Below are positions 51,720 to 61,098 of a DNA stretch of 64,000 nucleotides, piece by piece. The position numbers were made by a program, and so were the translations under genes. How positions within the stretch are numbered: the first letter of the stretch is position 1; each line of letters begins with the position of its first letter. The DNA is from CAYMCO01 sp964388955 (GTDB lineage Bacteria > Chloroflexota > Anaerolineae > Anaerolineales > E44-bin32). The notes below the pieces were generated by a model. That model did not search any database, was not told the origin of the DNA, and was given only the letters and a program-made list of their open reading frames with translations. The DNA is taken from NCBI GenBank assembly GCA_964388955.1, contig CAYMCO010000001.1, positions 186,001 through 250,000 on the forward strand, in the 5' to 3' direction.

Positions 51720-52571
51720 CTACTTCTCTCGATCCCCACCCTCGGGCTGCGGGATGAACGTCCCTGGGGGCGTTGGAAAGGCGTGCACCGGCGTGCGCGG
51801 CGGCAGTTGGCCCGCCAATCGCTCGAACCGCTCGGGGTTCTCCAGCATCTCCATCGCCAAATCCAAGTAGCGGTTCGCCTCCCCCGGGCGCTCCGCCAGA
51901 TTGAGCCATTGGGCGGTGCCGATGTACACTTGCGCCAGACGTACATCGATCCCCTTCCCGGCGAGTTGGTCCGCCAGCGCCTCTGCCTCCATCAACTGGC
52001 TGGCATCGAAGCTCCCTCCCAGCCCCGTCAGCACCTCTGCGGCCTGTGCGGCCAGATAGGGCGTCCCGTCCGCCATCCTCATCACCTCACCCACCACAAC
52101 CACCTGTGCGCCCGGAACCTCACCCATGTCCGAGAGCGAAGGACGCAGTCCGGTGACCAAGATCTCGCCGCTGCTGTCTCTGATCCCCCACACGGTCGCC
52201 CTTTCGTCCTTCGGCACCTCGCCAGCTTCCTCTGCGGACACGGCGACATATCCGCCCAGAATCTGGACACCCATATTGACGAAGTCCTGAGGGGATCCCA
52301 GGATTTCTCCGATGCTGATCCGACGTCCGGCCAATGTGGCCGATGCACCCGCCAGCAGCGGCGCCAGCGGCTCCTCCACCTGAGACGCTGGAGGAACGAC
52401 CGCCGTTGTGCTCCCTGTGGCCGATGGTATGACCTGTGCTGCCGTCGCTGTCCCCAAAGCTGAGGCTCCGCTTTCCACGCCCACTGTGGCCACCGCCTCG
52501 CAGCCAGCCACGACAAATGCTATCCCCCACAACGCCATGCCCCGCTCGAGCATTCCCCGCTTCCGCCGCAT
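51720..52571 (-). CDS. lipoprotein with OB-like domain, unknown function
   Basis: The product is up to 283 residues with a lipoprotein signal ending VAGC (MALWGIAFVVAGCEAV); alternate ATGs exist at residues 7 and 12. A Ser/Thr-rich linker leads to a beta-rich central part (QILGGYVAVSAEE, WGIRDSSGEILVTG, AQVVVVGEVMRMAD), which reads like a nucleic-acid-type OB fold. A helical C-terminal region follows (AEALADQLAGKGIDVRLAQVYI), resembling a TPR-like pair. It ends with a proline-rich tail. No family is recognised. It is extracytoplasmic and divergent from htrA. Confidence 0.65.
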   Translation of the reverse strand: MRRKRGMLERGMALWGIAFVVAGCEAVATVGVESGASALGTATAAQVIPSATGSTTAVVPPASQVEEPLAPLLAGASATLAGRRISIGEILGSPQDFVNMGVQILGGYVAVSAEEAGEVPKDERATVWGIRDSSGEILVTGLRPSLSDMGEVPGAQVVVVGEVMRMADGTPYLAAQAAEVLTGLGGSFDASQLMEAEALADQLAGKGIDVRLAQVYIGTAQWLNLAERPGEANRYLDLAMEMLENPERFERLAGQLPPRTPVHAFPTPPGTFIPQPEGGDREK

Positions 52572-52774
52572 GCGCGCGCCTCCTCCCGACCGATCCTTGG
52601 CTCCTCACCTCTTTGACGACCCCGGGGCCGCGGAAGTTCCGTCCCCTGTAAGTATCCTAACCCATATGAGGCCAATCAGGAATTGCATCACCGCTCCGCG
52701 GGCGGCCCTTCTCTGCATCCGGCGCACAGCGCATACCTCCAAGCGTATCGCACAAGTCGCGCTGCAACTGAGCC

Positions 52775-52803
52775 TTGACGATCCGCGATCATCGTCTTAG
52801 CAT
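52775..52803 (+). promoter_or_regulatory. promoter of the htrA-gld run
   Basis: TTGACG at 52775-52780, a 17-base spacer and TAGCAT at 52798-52803. The start point would be near 52810. Confidence 0.5.
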
Positions 52804-52809
52804 TTATGG

Positions 52810-54066
52810 TTGGCGGCTGCACAAATCAGCCGCTGGATCAGAATCAAGCGACGTATTTGGAGCAGCAGCCAATTGGTGGATGAGCCATTCCCGGAGCCAG
52901 CTCCGGTTTCCAAGCCGAGAAACCGCCAGAACCCGATTTTCCTTCTTCTGACCGCTGCTATCAGCGGACTCATCGGCGCCCTCGCCGGCGGGTTGATCGT
53001 CGTCTTCTTCTTCATGCGCCAGCCCACAGCCTTGTCGCCCACGGCCACCGCGGTGGGCGCCCCGGCGGCGGCCGCGCCCTCCGCCATGCTGGAGGTTTCC
53101 AGCACGGAAATTGAGACCGCGATCACCAGGACAGTGGAAGGTGTTGCCCCAGCCGTGGTGACCGTGGTCGGCACAATACCCGGCCAGAACACGCTCTTCG
53201 GCCGCACTCCAGAGCAGCAGGTCAGCGGCAGCGGGGTGATCATCACCGAGGACGGCTTCGTATTGACCAACAACCACGTCGTGCAGGATACACAAGATGT
53301 CTCGATCATCCTTTCGGATGGAAACGAGCTGCCCGCCCAAGTCGTGAGCACGGATCTCTATGCCGACCTGGCGGTCCTCAAAGTGGAAGAGGGTGTGCCG
53401 GCTGTGGCCAGGCTGGGGAATTCTGACCTACTCAAGCCCGGCGAGACGGTCATCGCCATCGGGTCCCCGCTCGGCGATTTCAAGAATTCGGTGACCGTTG
53501 GGGTGGTTAGCGCAACCGGCCGCACCGTGGACACCGGCCGCGGCTACAGCATGGAGGACCTTATCCAGACCGACGCGGCTATCAACCCGGGGAACTCCGG
53601 CGGGCCGCTGGTGAATTTGGCGGGAGAGGTGGTGGGGATCAACACCTTCGTGATTCGCGGCAGCGGCGTGGGATCCGCCATCGCTGAGGGACTGGGCTTC
53701 GCTCTTCCCGTGAACACCGCCCGCGTCATCGGCCAACAGATCATCGAGGACGGTCACTTCGCCCGCCCCATGCTGGGCGTCCGCTGGCAGGCCATTTCCC
53801 CCAACCTGGCAGCCCGATACTCCCTGCCGGTCGATTGGGGTGCCTACGCCGCCGAAGTCATGGCGGGTGGGCCGGCGGACCGGGCCGGCATGATGGCCGG
53901 CGATATCATTGTGCGCATCGGCGACTACGCCATCGATGAAGATACATCCTTCGTGAACGCGTTGTTCGAATACCAGCCCGGGGATACGGTTCCCATTGAG
54001 ATCGTGCGCGGCTCCAAACACATGGATATGATGATTACCCTGGACGAGGCCCCGGCTCCCTCCTGA
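52810..54066 (+). CDS. HtrA/DegP-like membrane-anchored serine protease
   Basis: Envelope quality-control protease. It has a short cytoplasmic tail, one membrane anchor (about residues 43-67), a Thr/Ala/Pro linker, a trypsin-like domain with His156 (NNHVV), Asp186 (DLAVLK) and Ser263 (GNSGGPL), and one C-terminal PDZ domain (about 320-412). TTG 52810 coincides with the predicted transcription start, which would make it leaderless. Starts at TTG 52873 or GTG 52876, which have GGAG upstream and trim only the tail, are equally plausible. It is upstream of the GldA-like ATPase and ABC permease genes by about 49 bases. Confidence 0.93.
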   Translation: MAAAQISRWIRIKRRIWSSSQLVDEPFPEPAPVSKPRNRQNPIFLLLTAAISGLIGALAGGLIVVFFFMRQPTALSPTATAVGAPAAAAPSAMLEVSSTEIETAITRTVEGVAPAVVTVVGTIPGQNTLFGRTPEQQVSGSGVIITEDGFVLTNNHVVQDTQDVSIILSDGNELPAQVVSTDLYADLAVLKVEEGVPAVARLGNSDLLKPGETVIAIGSPLGDFKNSVTVGVVSATGRTVDTGRGYSMEDLIQTDAAINPGNSGGPLVNLAGEVVGINTFVIRGSGVGSAIAEGLGFALPVNTARVIGQQIIEDGHFARPMLGVRWQAISPNLAARYSLPVDWGAYAAEVMAGGPADRAGMMAGDIIVRIGDYAIDEDTSFVNALFEYQPGDTVPIEIVRGSKHMDMMITLDEAPAPS

Positions 54067-54115
54067 TGACACCAAACCTGCCGGCTTGAGAACGAGAGTT
54101 TAGGAGCGGAATGAA

Positions 54116-55036
54116 GTGATCGAAGTCTCCGATTTACAGAAATCCTATGGCCCCATCGTGGCCCTTTCTGGAGTCAGTTTCTCGATCTCTGCCAATGAGA
54201 TCGTCGGCCTGCTTGGCCCGAACGGCGCGGGAAAGACCACCATAATGAAGATACTCACGGGTTATCTGCAGCCGGACGGGGGAGTGGCGAAAGTCGGCGG
54301 CCTGGATGTGGTGGAGCACGCGCTGGAGGTTCAGTCGCACATCGGATACCTGCCGGAGAACGCCCCGCTATACCCCGAACTGACGGTGCAATCCTACCTG
54401 GAGATGATGGCCGACTTGCGCCACATCCCGGAATCCGATCAACGAGCGCGGCTATCCAACGCCATCCAATCGGTGGGCCTGGAGGCACAGATGACTCGCC
54501 CAATCGGTGAGCTGAGTAAGGGGTACCGGCAGCGCGTCGGATTGGCACAAGCGATGCTGCACCACCCCCGGCTCCTGATTCTGGACGAGCCGACGCTGGG
54601 TCTGGATCCAACCCAGATCGTGGAGATGCGCGCGCTCATTCGCAGGCTGGCGAAGGAGAGCACGATCCTCTTCTCGACGCACATCCTGCCCGAGGTGGAG
54701 GCGCTGTGCAACCGGGTCATTATCCTGATGAATGGCGAAATCAAAGCGGACGCCAAGCTCTCTGAGCTGGCGAAAGCGACTGCGACCGTGCTCGTGCTCG
54801 AGCGTGAAGTGCCGGAGGCGAGACCGGCCCTCGCCAATTTGGAGGGCGTACAGTCGGCCTCCAGCTTCGAGACCGATGACGGCTATCCCGCCTACAGGCT
54901 CAAGGTCGGGCGAGGCGAAGACATCAACGCAGCATTGTTCCAGCTCGCCAGCCGCGAAGGGTGGCCGGTGCGCGAGCTGCATCGAGACGTCCGCACGCTG
55001 GAATCGGTCTTCAACGAACTGGCTTTGGCAGCCTGA
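54116..55036 (+). CDS. ABC transporter ATP-binding protein, GldA-like
   Basis: The 306-residue ATPase has Walker A GPNGAGKTT, signature LSKGYRQRVGLAQA, Walker B LLILDEPT and H-loop STHILPEVE. The signature LSKGYRQR and the C-terminal extension of about 80 residues (LVLEREVPEARPAL) are typical of the GldA/CcmA-type subfamily associated with ABC-2 permeases. The GTG start at 54116 follows TAGGAGCGG. Its permease partner begins 9 bases downstream. It energises an exporter or envelope remodelling machine; the substrate is unknown. Confidence 0.93.
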   Translation: MIEVSDLQKSYGPIVALSGVSFSISANEIVGLLGPNGAGKTTIMKILTGYLQPDGGVAKVGGLDVVEHALEVQSHIGYLPENAPLYPELTVQSYLEMMADLRHIPESDQRARLSNAIQSVGLEAQMTRPIGELSKGYRQRVGLAQAMLHHPRLLILDEPTLGLDPTQIVEMRALIRRLAKESTILFSTHILPEVEALCNRVIILMNGEIKADAKLSELAKATATVLVLEREVPEARPALANLEGVQSASSFETDDGYPAYRLKVGRGEDINAALFQLASREGWPVRELHRDVRTLESVFNELALAA

Positions 55037-55045
55037 GGAGCAGGT

Positions 55046-57970
55046 ATGAAAGAGAGTCTGTCGCTCACCCGCAAGGAACTCGAGGGCTATTTCGATTCCC
55101 CTCTGGCGATGATCTTCCTGGGCGCGTTCCTGGCGGTGGAACTGTTCATCTTCTTCACCATTGAACGTTTCTTCGGCCGGGGCATCGCCGACGTACGCCC
55201 CATGTTTCGCTGGATGCCGGTGCTGCTCATCTTCCTGATCGCGGCATTGACCATGCGCCAGTGGAGCGAGGAGCAGCGATCCGGGACGCTCGAGGTCCTG
55301 CTCACCCTGCCCGTGAAGCACCGCCAATTGGTTCTGGGCAAGTTCCTGGCGGTGATGGCCATCGTTGCCCTGGCCCTGCTGCTCACCACACCGCTGCCTG
55401 TCACCGTTTCCATCCTGGGCAACCTGGATTGGGGTCCGGTAATTGGCGGCTATTTTGCGGCCTTGCTCATGGCTGCTGCGTACGCAGCCATCGGGCTCTT
55501 CGTTTCCTCCCGCACGGACAACCAGATCGTGGCTTTGCTCTCGACGACATTGCTGGGCGGGCTGTTCTATTTGATCGGTACGCGCGGCGTTACCGATCTG
55601 GTCGGCGGCTCGGCGAGCGAGATTCTCTGGGCCCTGGGCACGGGCAGCCGTTTCGAAAGCATCGAGCGCGGCGTGATTGATCTCCGGGATCTGATCTACT
55701 ATGCCTCGCTGACGGCCATCTTCCTGCTACTCAACACGGTTTCGCTGGATCGCATCCGCTGGAGCCATGCCCAGGAGAGGTATCGCCGCCGCGTAACGCT
55801 GACCTCCGCCCTGCTGGTGGCAAACCTGGTCTTCGTCAATGTTTGGCTCTACCCACTCCACGGTCTGCGCCTCGATCTGACCTCGCAGCATGAATTCACC
55901 ATCTCGCAGACCACGCGCGATCTGCTGGCGAACCTGCAGGAGCCGCTGTTGATCCGCGCATATATCAGCGAACAGAACCATCCATTGCTCACGCCTCTCA
56001 TACCGGAAATCCGCGACATGCTGCGCGAGTACGAGATCGCCGCCGGGGGCATGCTCACCGCCGAGGTTGTGGACCCTATTCGGGATCCTGAGATCGAAGC
56101 GGAGGCTTACCAGACATACGGCATCCGCCCGTCGCCCTTCCAGATCTCGGGCCGGCATGAATCCTCGGTGATAAACGCATATTTCGACATTCTGGTACGC
56201 TATGGGGACCAGACCGAACTCCTGAACTACGCGGATCTGATCGAGGTGGAGCCGACCGCCGAAGGGGTGGACGTGCGGCTGCGAAACCTGGAATATGACC
56301 TCACCCGCGCCATCAAGCGTGTCGTCTTCGGCTTCCAAAGTGTGGATGCCATCCTGCGCACACTGGATCAGCCCGTGCAGTTGACCTACTTCGTGACCCC
56401 CGATGCGCTTCCGCAGGACCTTGCGGCGGCGGATGCGCTGGTGCGCCAGGTGGGCCAGTCGCTGCAGAACGATGCGCAGGGGCAGCTGCTCTTCCAGGTG
56501 ATCGATCCACGCTCCCCCGACAGCCCGGTTGACCCCCAGACCTTGAACGACAACTTCGGCATTCAACCCATCCCGGTTTCCTTCTTCTCCCAGGATACCT
56601 ACTATTTCCATCTTCTGCTGCAGAATCAGGATCAATCTCAAGTGCTTTTCCCCGCGGGAGATATGACCGAAGCGGACGTGCGCTCAATGATCGAGTCCGC
56701 CCTCGAGCGCACTTCCCCTGGCTTCCTCCGCACCGTCGGCCTGTGGACCCCGCCGGAGACGCCGACCCAGGACATGTTCGGCCAGCAGCAGCCACCGCTG
56801 TCGACATACCGTTTCATCCAAGATCAACTCAGCCAGGAGTATCAAGTGCAGCGCGTCGATCTGTCGACGGGGCGAGTGCCGGAGAACGTGGATGTGCTGG
56901 TCGTCATCGCCCCCCAGAACATCGGCGATCCTGAGCTTTTTGCCATTGACCAGTTCCTGATGCGGGGCGGCTCTGTGGTGGTGGCATTGAGCTCCTATAA
57001 ACCGATGGCCGATCCCATGACGGGTTCGTTGGGGATGCAGCCCATCGAAGATCCCGTCATCGAGATGTTGAAGAGCTACGGAGTTGAGATCTCATCCTCC
57101 TTGGTTATGGACACGCAGAACGATGCCTTCCCCATCACCGTCAATCGCAACGTCGGGGGCGTTCAGATGCAGCAGATACAGGCTCTGGACTACCCGTTCT
57201 TCGTGGATGTGCGGCCGGAGGGGATGGCCAGCGACAGTCTGATAGTCTCCGGTCTGCCGGCGGTGACCATGAATTGGCCGTCTCCGGTCCGACTGAACCT
57301 AGGGGACGACGATTCACGACAGGGGACGGTGCTGCTGAGTTCCAGCGCCAACTCCTGGCTGCATGAAGGGCGGGACATCATCCCGGATTTCGATCTGTAT
57401 CCGGATACCGGATTCCCGGCTGGCGAGGACATGCAGAGCTATCCGCTCGCCGTTTCGGTCCAGGGCGTATTCGACAGCTACTTCAAGGACCGGGCCAACC
57501 CCTTCGAATCGGCGCCTGAGGCGGAGGCCACGGCCCAACCTACGGAGGCCCCCCAGGGGGGTGAGACCCCTCCCAGTCGGGCCACCATTGAACGCTCCCA
57601 ACCTGGCGCTCGCTTGGTGGTCTTCGGCAGTTCGACCTTCGTCGACGATTTTGTCATTCAACTTTCCGCCCGCCTGTCTCGGGACCGGTATCTCAACAAT
57701 CTGCTGCTGATGCAAAATGCGGTCGATTGGTCCGTCGAGGATCCGGATCTGCTGGGCATCCGGGCCCGAGGGTCCAACGTACGGGTGCTGGCCCCGCTGA
57801 CGGACAGCGAGCAGACCGCATGGGAGGTCGGCAACTACGTCGTCGCACTGCTCGCGCTGCTTGGCGTCTACTTCTTGTGGCGGGAGAGGAAGCGGAGTCA
57901 GCGGCCCATTGACCTGATCCCCATGGATCAGCTCCAAGACCACACAGCCGGGACGGGAGGTGCGGCGTGA
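55046..57970 (+). CDS. fused ABC-2 permease (GldF-like) and GldG-like auxiliary protein
   Basis: The product has 974 residues. Residues 1-240 form a six-helix ABC-2 permease (MIFLGAFLAVELF, EEQRSGTLEVLLTLPVKHRQLVLGK). Then come a membrane segment (about 254-275) and a long extracytoplasmic ABC-type_transp_aux/IFT52-like domain with the LTSQHEFTISQTTRDLL and PLLIRAYISEQNHPLL patterns (to about 910). A final membrane helix follows (about 932-950) with a basic tail. In Bacteroidota GldF and GldG are separate; here they are one chain. A short poly-acidic/Thr/Pro linker lies near 818-845. The stop overlaps the DUF4340 gene as GTGA. The role is inferred as an ABC exporter with a large external arm. 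Confidence 0.88.
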   Translation: MKESLSLTRKELEGYFDSPLAMIFLGAFLAVELFIFFTIERFFGRGIADVRPMFRWMPVLLIFLIAALTMRQWSEEQRSGTLEVLLTLPVKHRQLVLGKFLAVMAIVALALLLTTPLPVTVSILGNLDWGPVIGGYFAALLMAAAYAAIGLFVSSRTDNQIVALLSTTLLGGLFYLIGTRGVTDLVGGSASEILWALGTGSRFESIERGVIDLRDLIYYASLTAIFLLLNTVSLDRIRWSHAQERYRRRVTLTSALLVANLVFVNVWLYPLHGLRLDLTSQHEFTISQTTRDLLANLQEPLLIRAYISEQNHPLLTPLIPEIRDMLREYEIAAGGMLTAEVVDPIRDPEIEAEAYQTYGIRPSPFQISGRHESSVINAYFDILVRYGDQTELLNYADLIEVEPTAEGVDVRLRNLEYDLTRAIKRVVFGFQSVDAILRTLDQPVQLTYFVTPDALPQDLAAADALVRQVGQSLQNDAQGQLLFQVIDPRSPDSPVDPQTLNDNFGIQPIPVSFFSQDTYYFHLLLQNQDQSQVLFPAGDMTEADVRSMIESALERTSPGFLRTVGLWTPPETPTQDMFGQQQPPLSTYRFIQDQLSQEYQVQRVDLSTGRVPENVDVLVVIAPQNIGDPELFAIDQFLMRGGSVVVALSSYKPMADPMTGSLGMQPIEDPVIEMLKSYGVEISSSLVMDTQNDAFPITVNRNVGGVQMQQIQALDYPFFVDVRPEGMASDSLIVSGLPAVTMNWPSPVRLNLGDDDSRQGTVLLSSSANSWLHEGRDIIPDFDLYPDTGFPAGEDMQSYPLAVSVQGVFDSYFKDRANPFESAPEAEATAQPTEAPQGGETPPSRATIERSQPGARLVVFGSSTFVDDFVIQLSARLSRDRYLNNLLLMQNAVDWSVEDPDLLGIRARGSNVRVLAPLTDSEQTAWEVGNYVVALLALLGVYFLWRERKRSQRPIDLIPMDQLQDHTAGTGGAA

Positions 57971-58932
57971 CCAAACTGCAGCGCGTTCTGGCGGGAGCCC
58001 TTGCGGCACAAATCGTCTTGGCGGCGGCCATCTTCTGGCCGCGCGGCGCCGCTTCGGAGCCTGCCGGTCCGTTGTTGGCGGAGATCAGCGCCGATGCCAT
58101 CTCCAGCCTGACGATCACCGATGATCAGGGAGAGCAAGTGGCACTGGCCCGCCAGGGGGACGGTTGGGTGCTCGCCAGCGGCGGCGACTACCCGGCTCAG
58201 GGGGATGACGTCGATGCTGCAGTCGATCAGCTCCTGGCGATACAGCGCTCCCCTCTGGTCACCCGCACCGCGGCGAGCCACGATCGCCTGCAGGTGGCGG
58301 GGGACAACTTTGTGCGCGAGATCACCCTCACTTTGGCAAATGGCGAGACGAAGACGCTATATCTGGGTGTCTCCGGCGGCCCATTGGCGACGCATGTGCG
58401 GCTGGCGGGGGAGGACGAAGTCTTCCTCACCAACGAGGTCACGTCATATGACGTGCAGGCCAGCGCCATCAACTGGGTGGACCCCATCTATCTGAGCCTG
58501 GAACGCGACAATATCGACTCTATGGTCATGGACAACTCGCAGGGCCAGCTGCTGTTCCAGAAAGATGCAGCGGGCGAATGGACGATGGAGGGTCTGGCTC
58601 CCGACGAGACCTTCAACTTCAGCCCGCTCTCCACCCTTCTCAGCCGCATCGCCGCCCTGCGCCTCGTCACCCCGGTGGGAACCGACGTTCTTCCCGAATA
58701 CGGGCTGTCCGAGCCGCAAGCGACGGTGGATCTCACGGTGGCGACGGATGACAACGCCAGCCAGGCGATCACCGTGTGGATCGGGGCGCAGGGCGAGGAC
58801 GGCAACTACTACGTGCAGTGCTCGGAGTCGGACTACGTCGTGAAGATGGCCGATTTCACGGTGGAGGATTTCATCACGCATTCGCGCGAAGACTTCCTGC
58901 AGCTCCCCGAAACGCCCACGCCGAGTCCGTAA
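57967..58932 (+). CDS. DUF4340-type membrane-tethered protein
   Basis: The 321-residue product has one N-terminal membrane segment (about residues 8-28) and an extracytoplasmic repeat-like beta domain: LAEISADAISSLTITDDQG, GDGWVLASGGDYPAQGDDV, and a second unit AGEWTMEGLAPDETFNFS. The family is found next to GldFG ABC systems. The start is GTG 57967, overlapping the upstream stop. It probably works as an accessory of the ABC module, possibly recognising the cargo or cell wall. No catalytic residues are known. Confidence 0.82.
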   Translation: MTKLQRVLAGALAAQIVLAAAIFWPRGAASEPAGPLLAEISADAISSLTITDDQGEQVALARQGDGWVLASGGDYPAQGDDVDAAVDQLLAIQRSPLVTRTAASHDRLQVAGDNFVREITLTLANGETKTLYLGVSGGPLATHVRLAGEDEVFLTNEVTSYDVQASAINWVDPIYLSLERDNIDSMVMDNSQGQLLFQKDAAGEWTMEGLAPDETFNFSPLSTLLSRIAALRLVTPVGTDVLPEYGLSEPQATVDLTVATDDNASQAITVWIGAQGEDGNYYVQCSESDYVVKMADFTVEDFITHSREDFLQLPETPTPSP

Positions 58933-59749
58933 GGTCTGCTCGCAAGCTGGCTGAGATCCCCCTGCCCGACAGCAGCACCTCACGCAACGCGCCCCCGCGC
59001 CTCCGGTGCCGATTGGAGTTTGGGGGGTGGGATTGAGCTGCATATGGCTATGCGCATTAATCTCTCGCTTCTCCACCAGAACCTGCATCGCCGTGACACG
59101 CGTTGTGTGCGGTCCTATTCGCTTCGCTCGCATCCCTCTGCAACCTGATGGACTCATGAACGACGCGCCTGCCCAACGCATCTCCTGCTGAGCAGCGGAT
59201 CCAACGCGCCCGCGTCCGCCGCATTCCAAGTAGCCTGCTGAGCGTGGCGCCCATGAGACAGGCCCGCGCGTGCGAGCCACGCCTTATCCGGGGCGTGATT
59301 GGGCTGAGCCGGCAAAAGTGCGGACGACAACCGGGCAACCACGAGGATTGCCCCTGCACCTCCCGGGTGGGGCTTGAGACGCGATCTTTCACTCGTCCCA
59401 CCCGTGCTTAACGGCATCTTTGTCCAATCGGGGGCCTCCCTACCCCGCCAGTTCTGGGCAAGCGCCTGTCGAATATTCGTCGCTGCGGTCTCCGGCAGCT
59501 AGACACGGCTGAGCCCTCTTCCCCCCGGCACCGATCTCCCGCCTCCAGCGGGTTGGGTGCGGGGAAGAAGCCTCTTCTTGTATGGCTATACGCAGTATTC
59601 CCCTACCCCGCCGGCGTGCGTCTGTTCCCGGAGGTTTCCCCCCGGGCCCCGCCCAATCCCCCCCGCGTGGGATTGACGTCCCAAGCGACATTCCACAGAA
59701 TTCACAAAGATCGGGCACCAGCACCCAATGCCGACAGGGATGAAATCTC
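58933..59749. other. 817-bp region with no gene
   Basis: No coding potential is supported. A similar core, TATGGCTATGCGCATTAATC at 59043-59062 and TATGGCTATACGCAGTATTC at 59581-59600, occurs twice about 540 bases apart. A GCGTGGC...GCCACGC stem lies near 59240-59285. It may be a degraded element or an RNA locus. Confidence 0.45.
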
Positions 59750-60784
59750 GTGATCCGCGTCTTGCTGCTCGCCGACACCCATTGCGGCTTCGACCTCCCG
59801 CAGAACCCGCGCCTCGAACGTCGCCGGCGGGGGCACGATTTCCAGGCCAATTTCGAGCGCGCCCTGGAGCCCGCCCTGCACGGGCAGGTGGACCTGGTGG
59901 TCCACGGCGGTGACCTGTTCTTCCGGTCGCGCCTGCCCCCCAAGATCGTCGAGCTGGGGTTGGGGCCGCTGTTCCGGGTGGCGCAACAAGGCATCCCTGT
60001 GTTTCTGGTGCCAGGGAACCATGAGCGCGCTCGCATCCCGCGCCACCTGTGGACCGCCCATCCCAACCTGCATATCTTCGAAAGACCCACCACCTTCTCC
60101 AGCCGTGTGCGGGGGCACATCGTCGCACTCTGCGGTTTCCCCTTCATGCGGGCAATCCGCGACCGATTTCCGCAGCAATTGTCGGCCACGGGCCCCGCCG
60201 CCGCAGCCGCCGAGCTCAAACTGCTGTGCACCCACCTGGCCTTCGAGGGTGCCAAGGTGGGCCCGCAGAACTTCACCTTCCGGGGTGGCCCGGAGGTGGT
60301 CCGGGGCCGGGATATCCCGCCCGATTTCGCCGCCGTGCTTTCGGGGCACATCCACCGGGCCCAAGTGTTGCGAGAGGATCTGCGCGGCGCGCCCTTGAGC
60401 GCGCCAGTCGTCTATCCCGGCTCCGTCGAGCGCACCTCCTTCGCCGAACGCCGGGAGGACAAGGGTTACTTTCTGCTGCACTTCGAACCTCGCTCCAACG
60501 GTCCCGGCATCTTGGCAGATCTGCGTTTTCATCCCCTCCCCACTCGCCCCATGGCCGAGATCACTCTCGGCTCCGGTCACACTGACCGCCGCTCCCTACT
60601 GCAGGAGGCAGCGGGCCAACTGCGAAGGTTGGCCCCAGATTCGGTGGTCCGGGTAAGGTGGGTCTGTCAATCAACGTCCGCCCGCCTTTCCCCCGGCGAC
60701 CTGCGCGCCCTGGCGCCTCGGGAGATGAATATCGAGATTCGCCATCTGACATCAGCGAGGGACCGCCCAAATCCCGGAACCTGA
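59750..60784 (+). CDS. SbcD-like metallophosphoesterase
   Basis: The 344-residue calcineurin-like phosphoesterase has DTHCGF (DxH), GGDLFF (GD), GNHERA (GNHE), and SGHIHRAQV (GHxH) in the SbcD/Mre11 order. SbcD normally pairs with the SbcC ATPase in double-strand break repair, but no sbcC lies next to it, so it may be a stand-alone nuclease or phosphoesterase. GTG 59750 follows AGGGATGAAATC. The C-terminal region (about residues 250-344) is poorly defined, lacking the usual SbcD capping motifs. It is a single gene between two gene-poor stretches. Confidence 0.82.
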   Translation: MIRVLLLADTHCGFDLPQNPRLERRRRGHDFQANFERALEPALHGQVDLVVHGGDLFFRSRLPPKIVELGLGPLFRVAQQGIPVFLVPGNHERARIPRHLWTAHPNLHIFERPTTFSSRVRGHIVALCGFPFMRAIRDRFPQQLSATGPAAAAAELKLLCTHLAFEGAKVGPQNFTFRGGPEVVRGRDIPPDFAAVLSGHIHRAQVLREDLRGAPLSAPVVYPGSVERTSFAERREDKGYFLLHFEPRSNGPGILADLRFHPLPTRPMAEITLGSGHTDRRSLLQEAAGQLRRLAPDSVVRVRWVCQSTSARLSPGDLRALAPREMNIEIRHLTSARDRPNPGT

Positions 60785-61098
60785 TCTCCGCCGCCCCAGT
60801 CCTTCCCCCTTCCCGGCGCCCAGGGGGGCGGGTTGTAAGAGGCCCAAGGCATGTGAAATGTATTGTGTATGCCCATACCTCGTCTCAACCGGATCCCGGC
60901 CGGGCCTTCCATGCCGGGACGCCCGGAGCCCCTGCCGCATGCCGCGCTGCCAATCCCACATTTCGTCTTTCGCATCGTGCACAGCACGCACCGGACGGCA
61001 CATTGCCCATGGCGCACTGCGCAAAGCGCAACTCCCTTGCGATATACTTCGCCTGAAACGATAATGCAACCTCATCCGTTAAGCTGAACGACCCTAAT
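60785..61098. other. non-coding region before the lytic transglycosylase-like gene
   Basis: Nothing coding is supported. The promoter of the following gene is at 61037-61065. Confidence 0.45.
61037..61065 (+). promoter_or_regulatory. promoter of the transglycosylase-like gene
   Basis: TTGCGA at 61037-61042, a 17-base spacer and GATAAT at 61060-61065; start point near 61072, 27 bases before the ATG. No strong Shine-Dalgarno. Confidence 0.5.
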
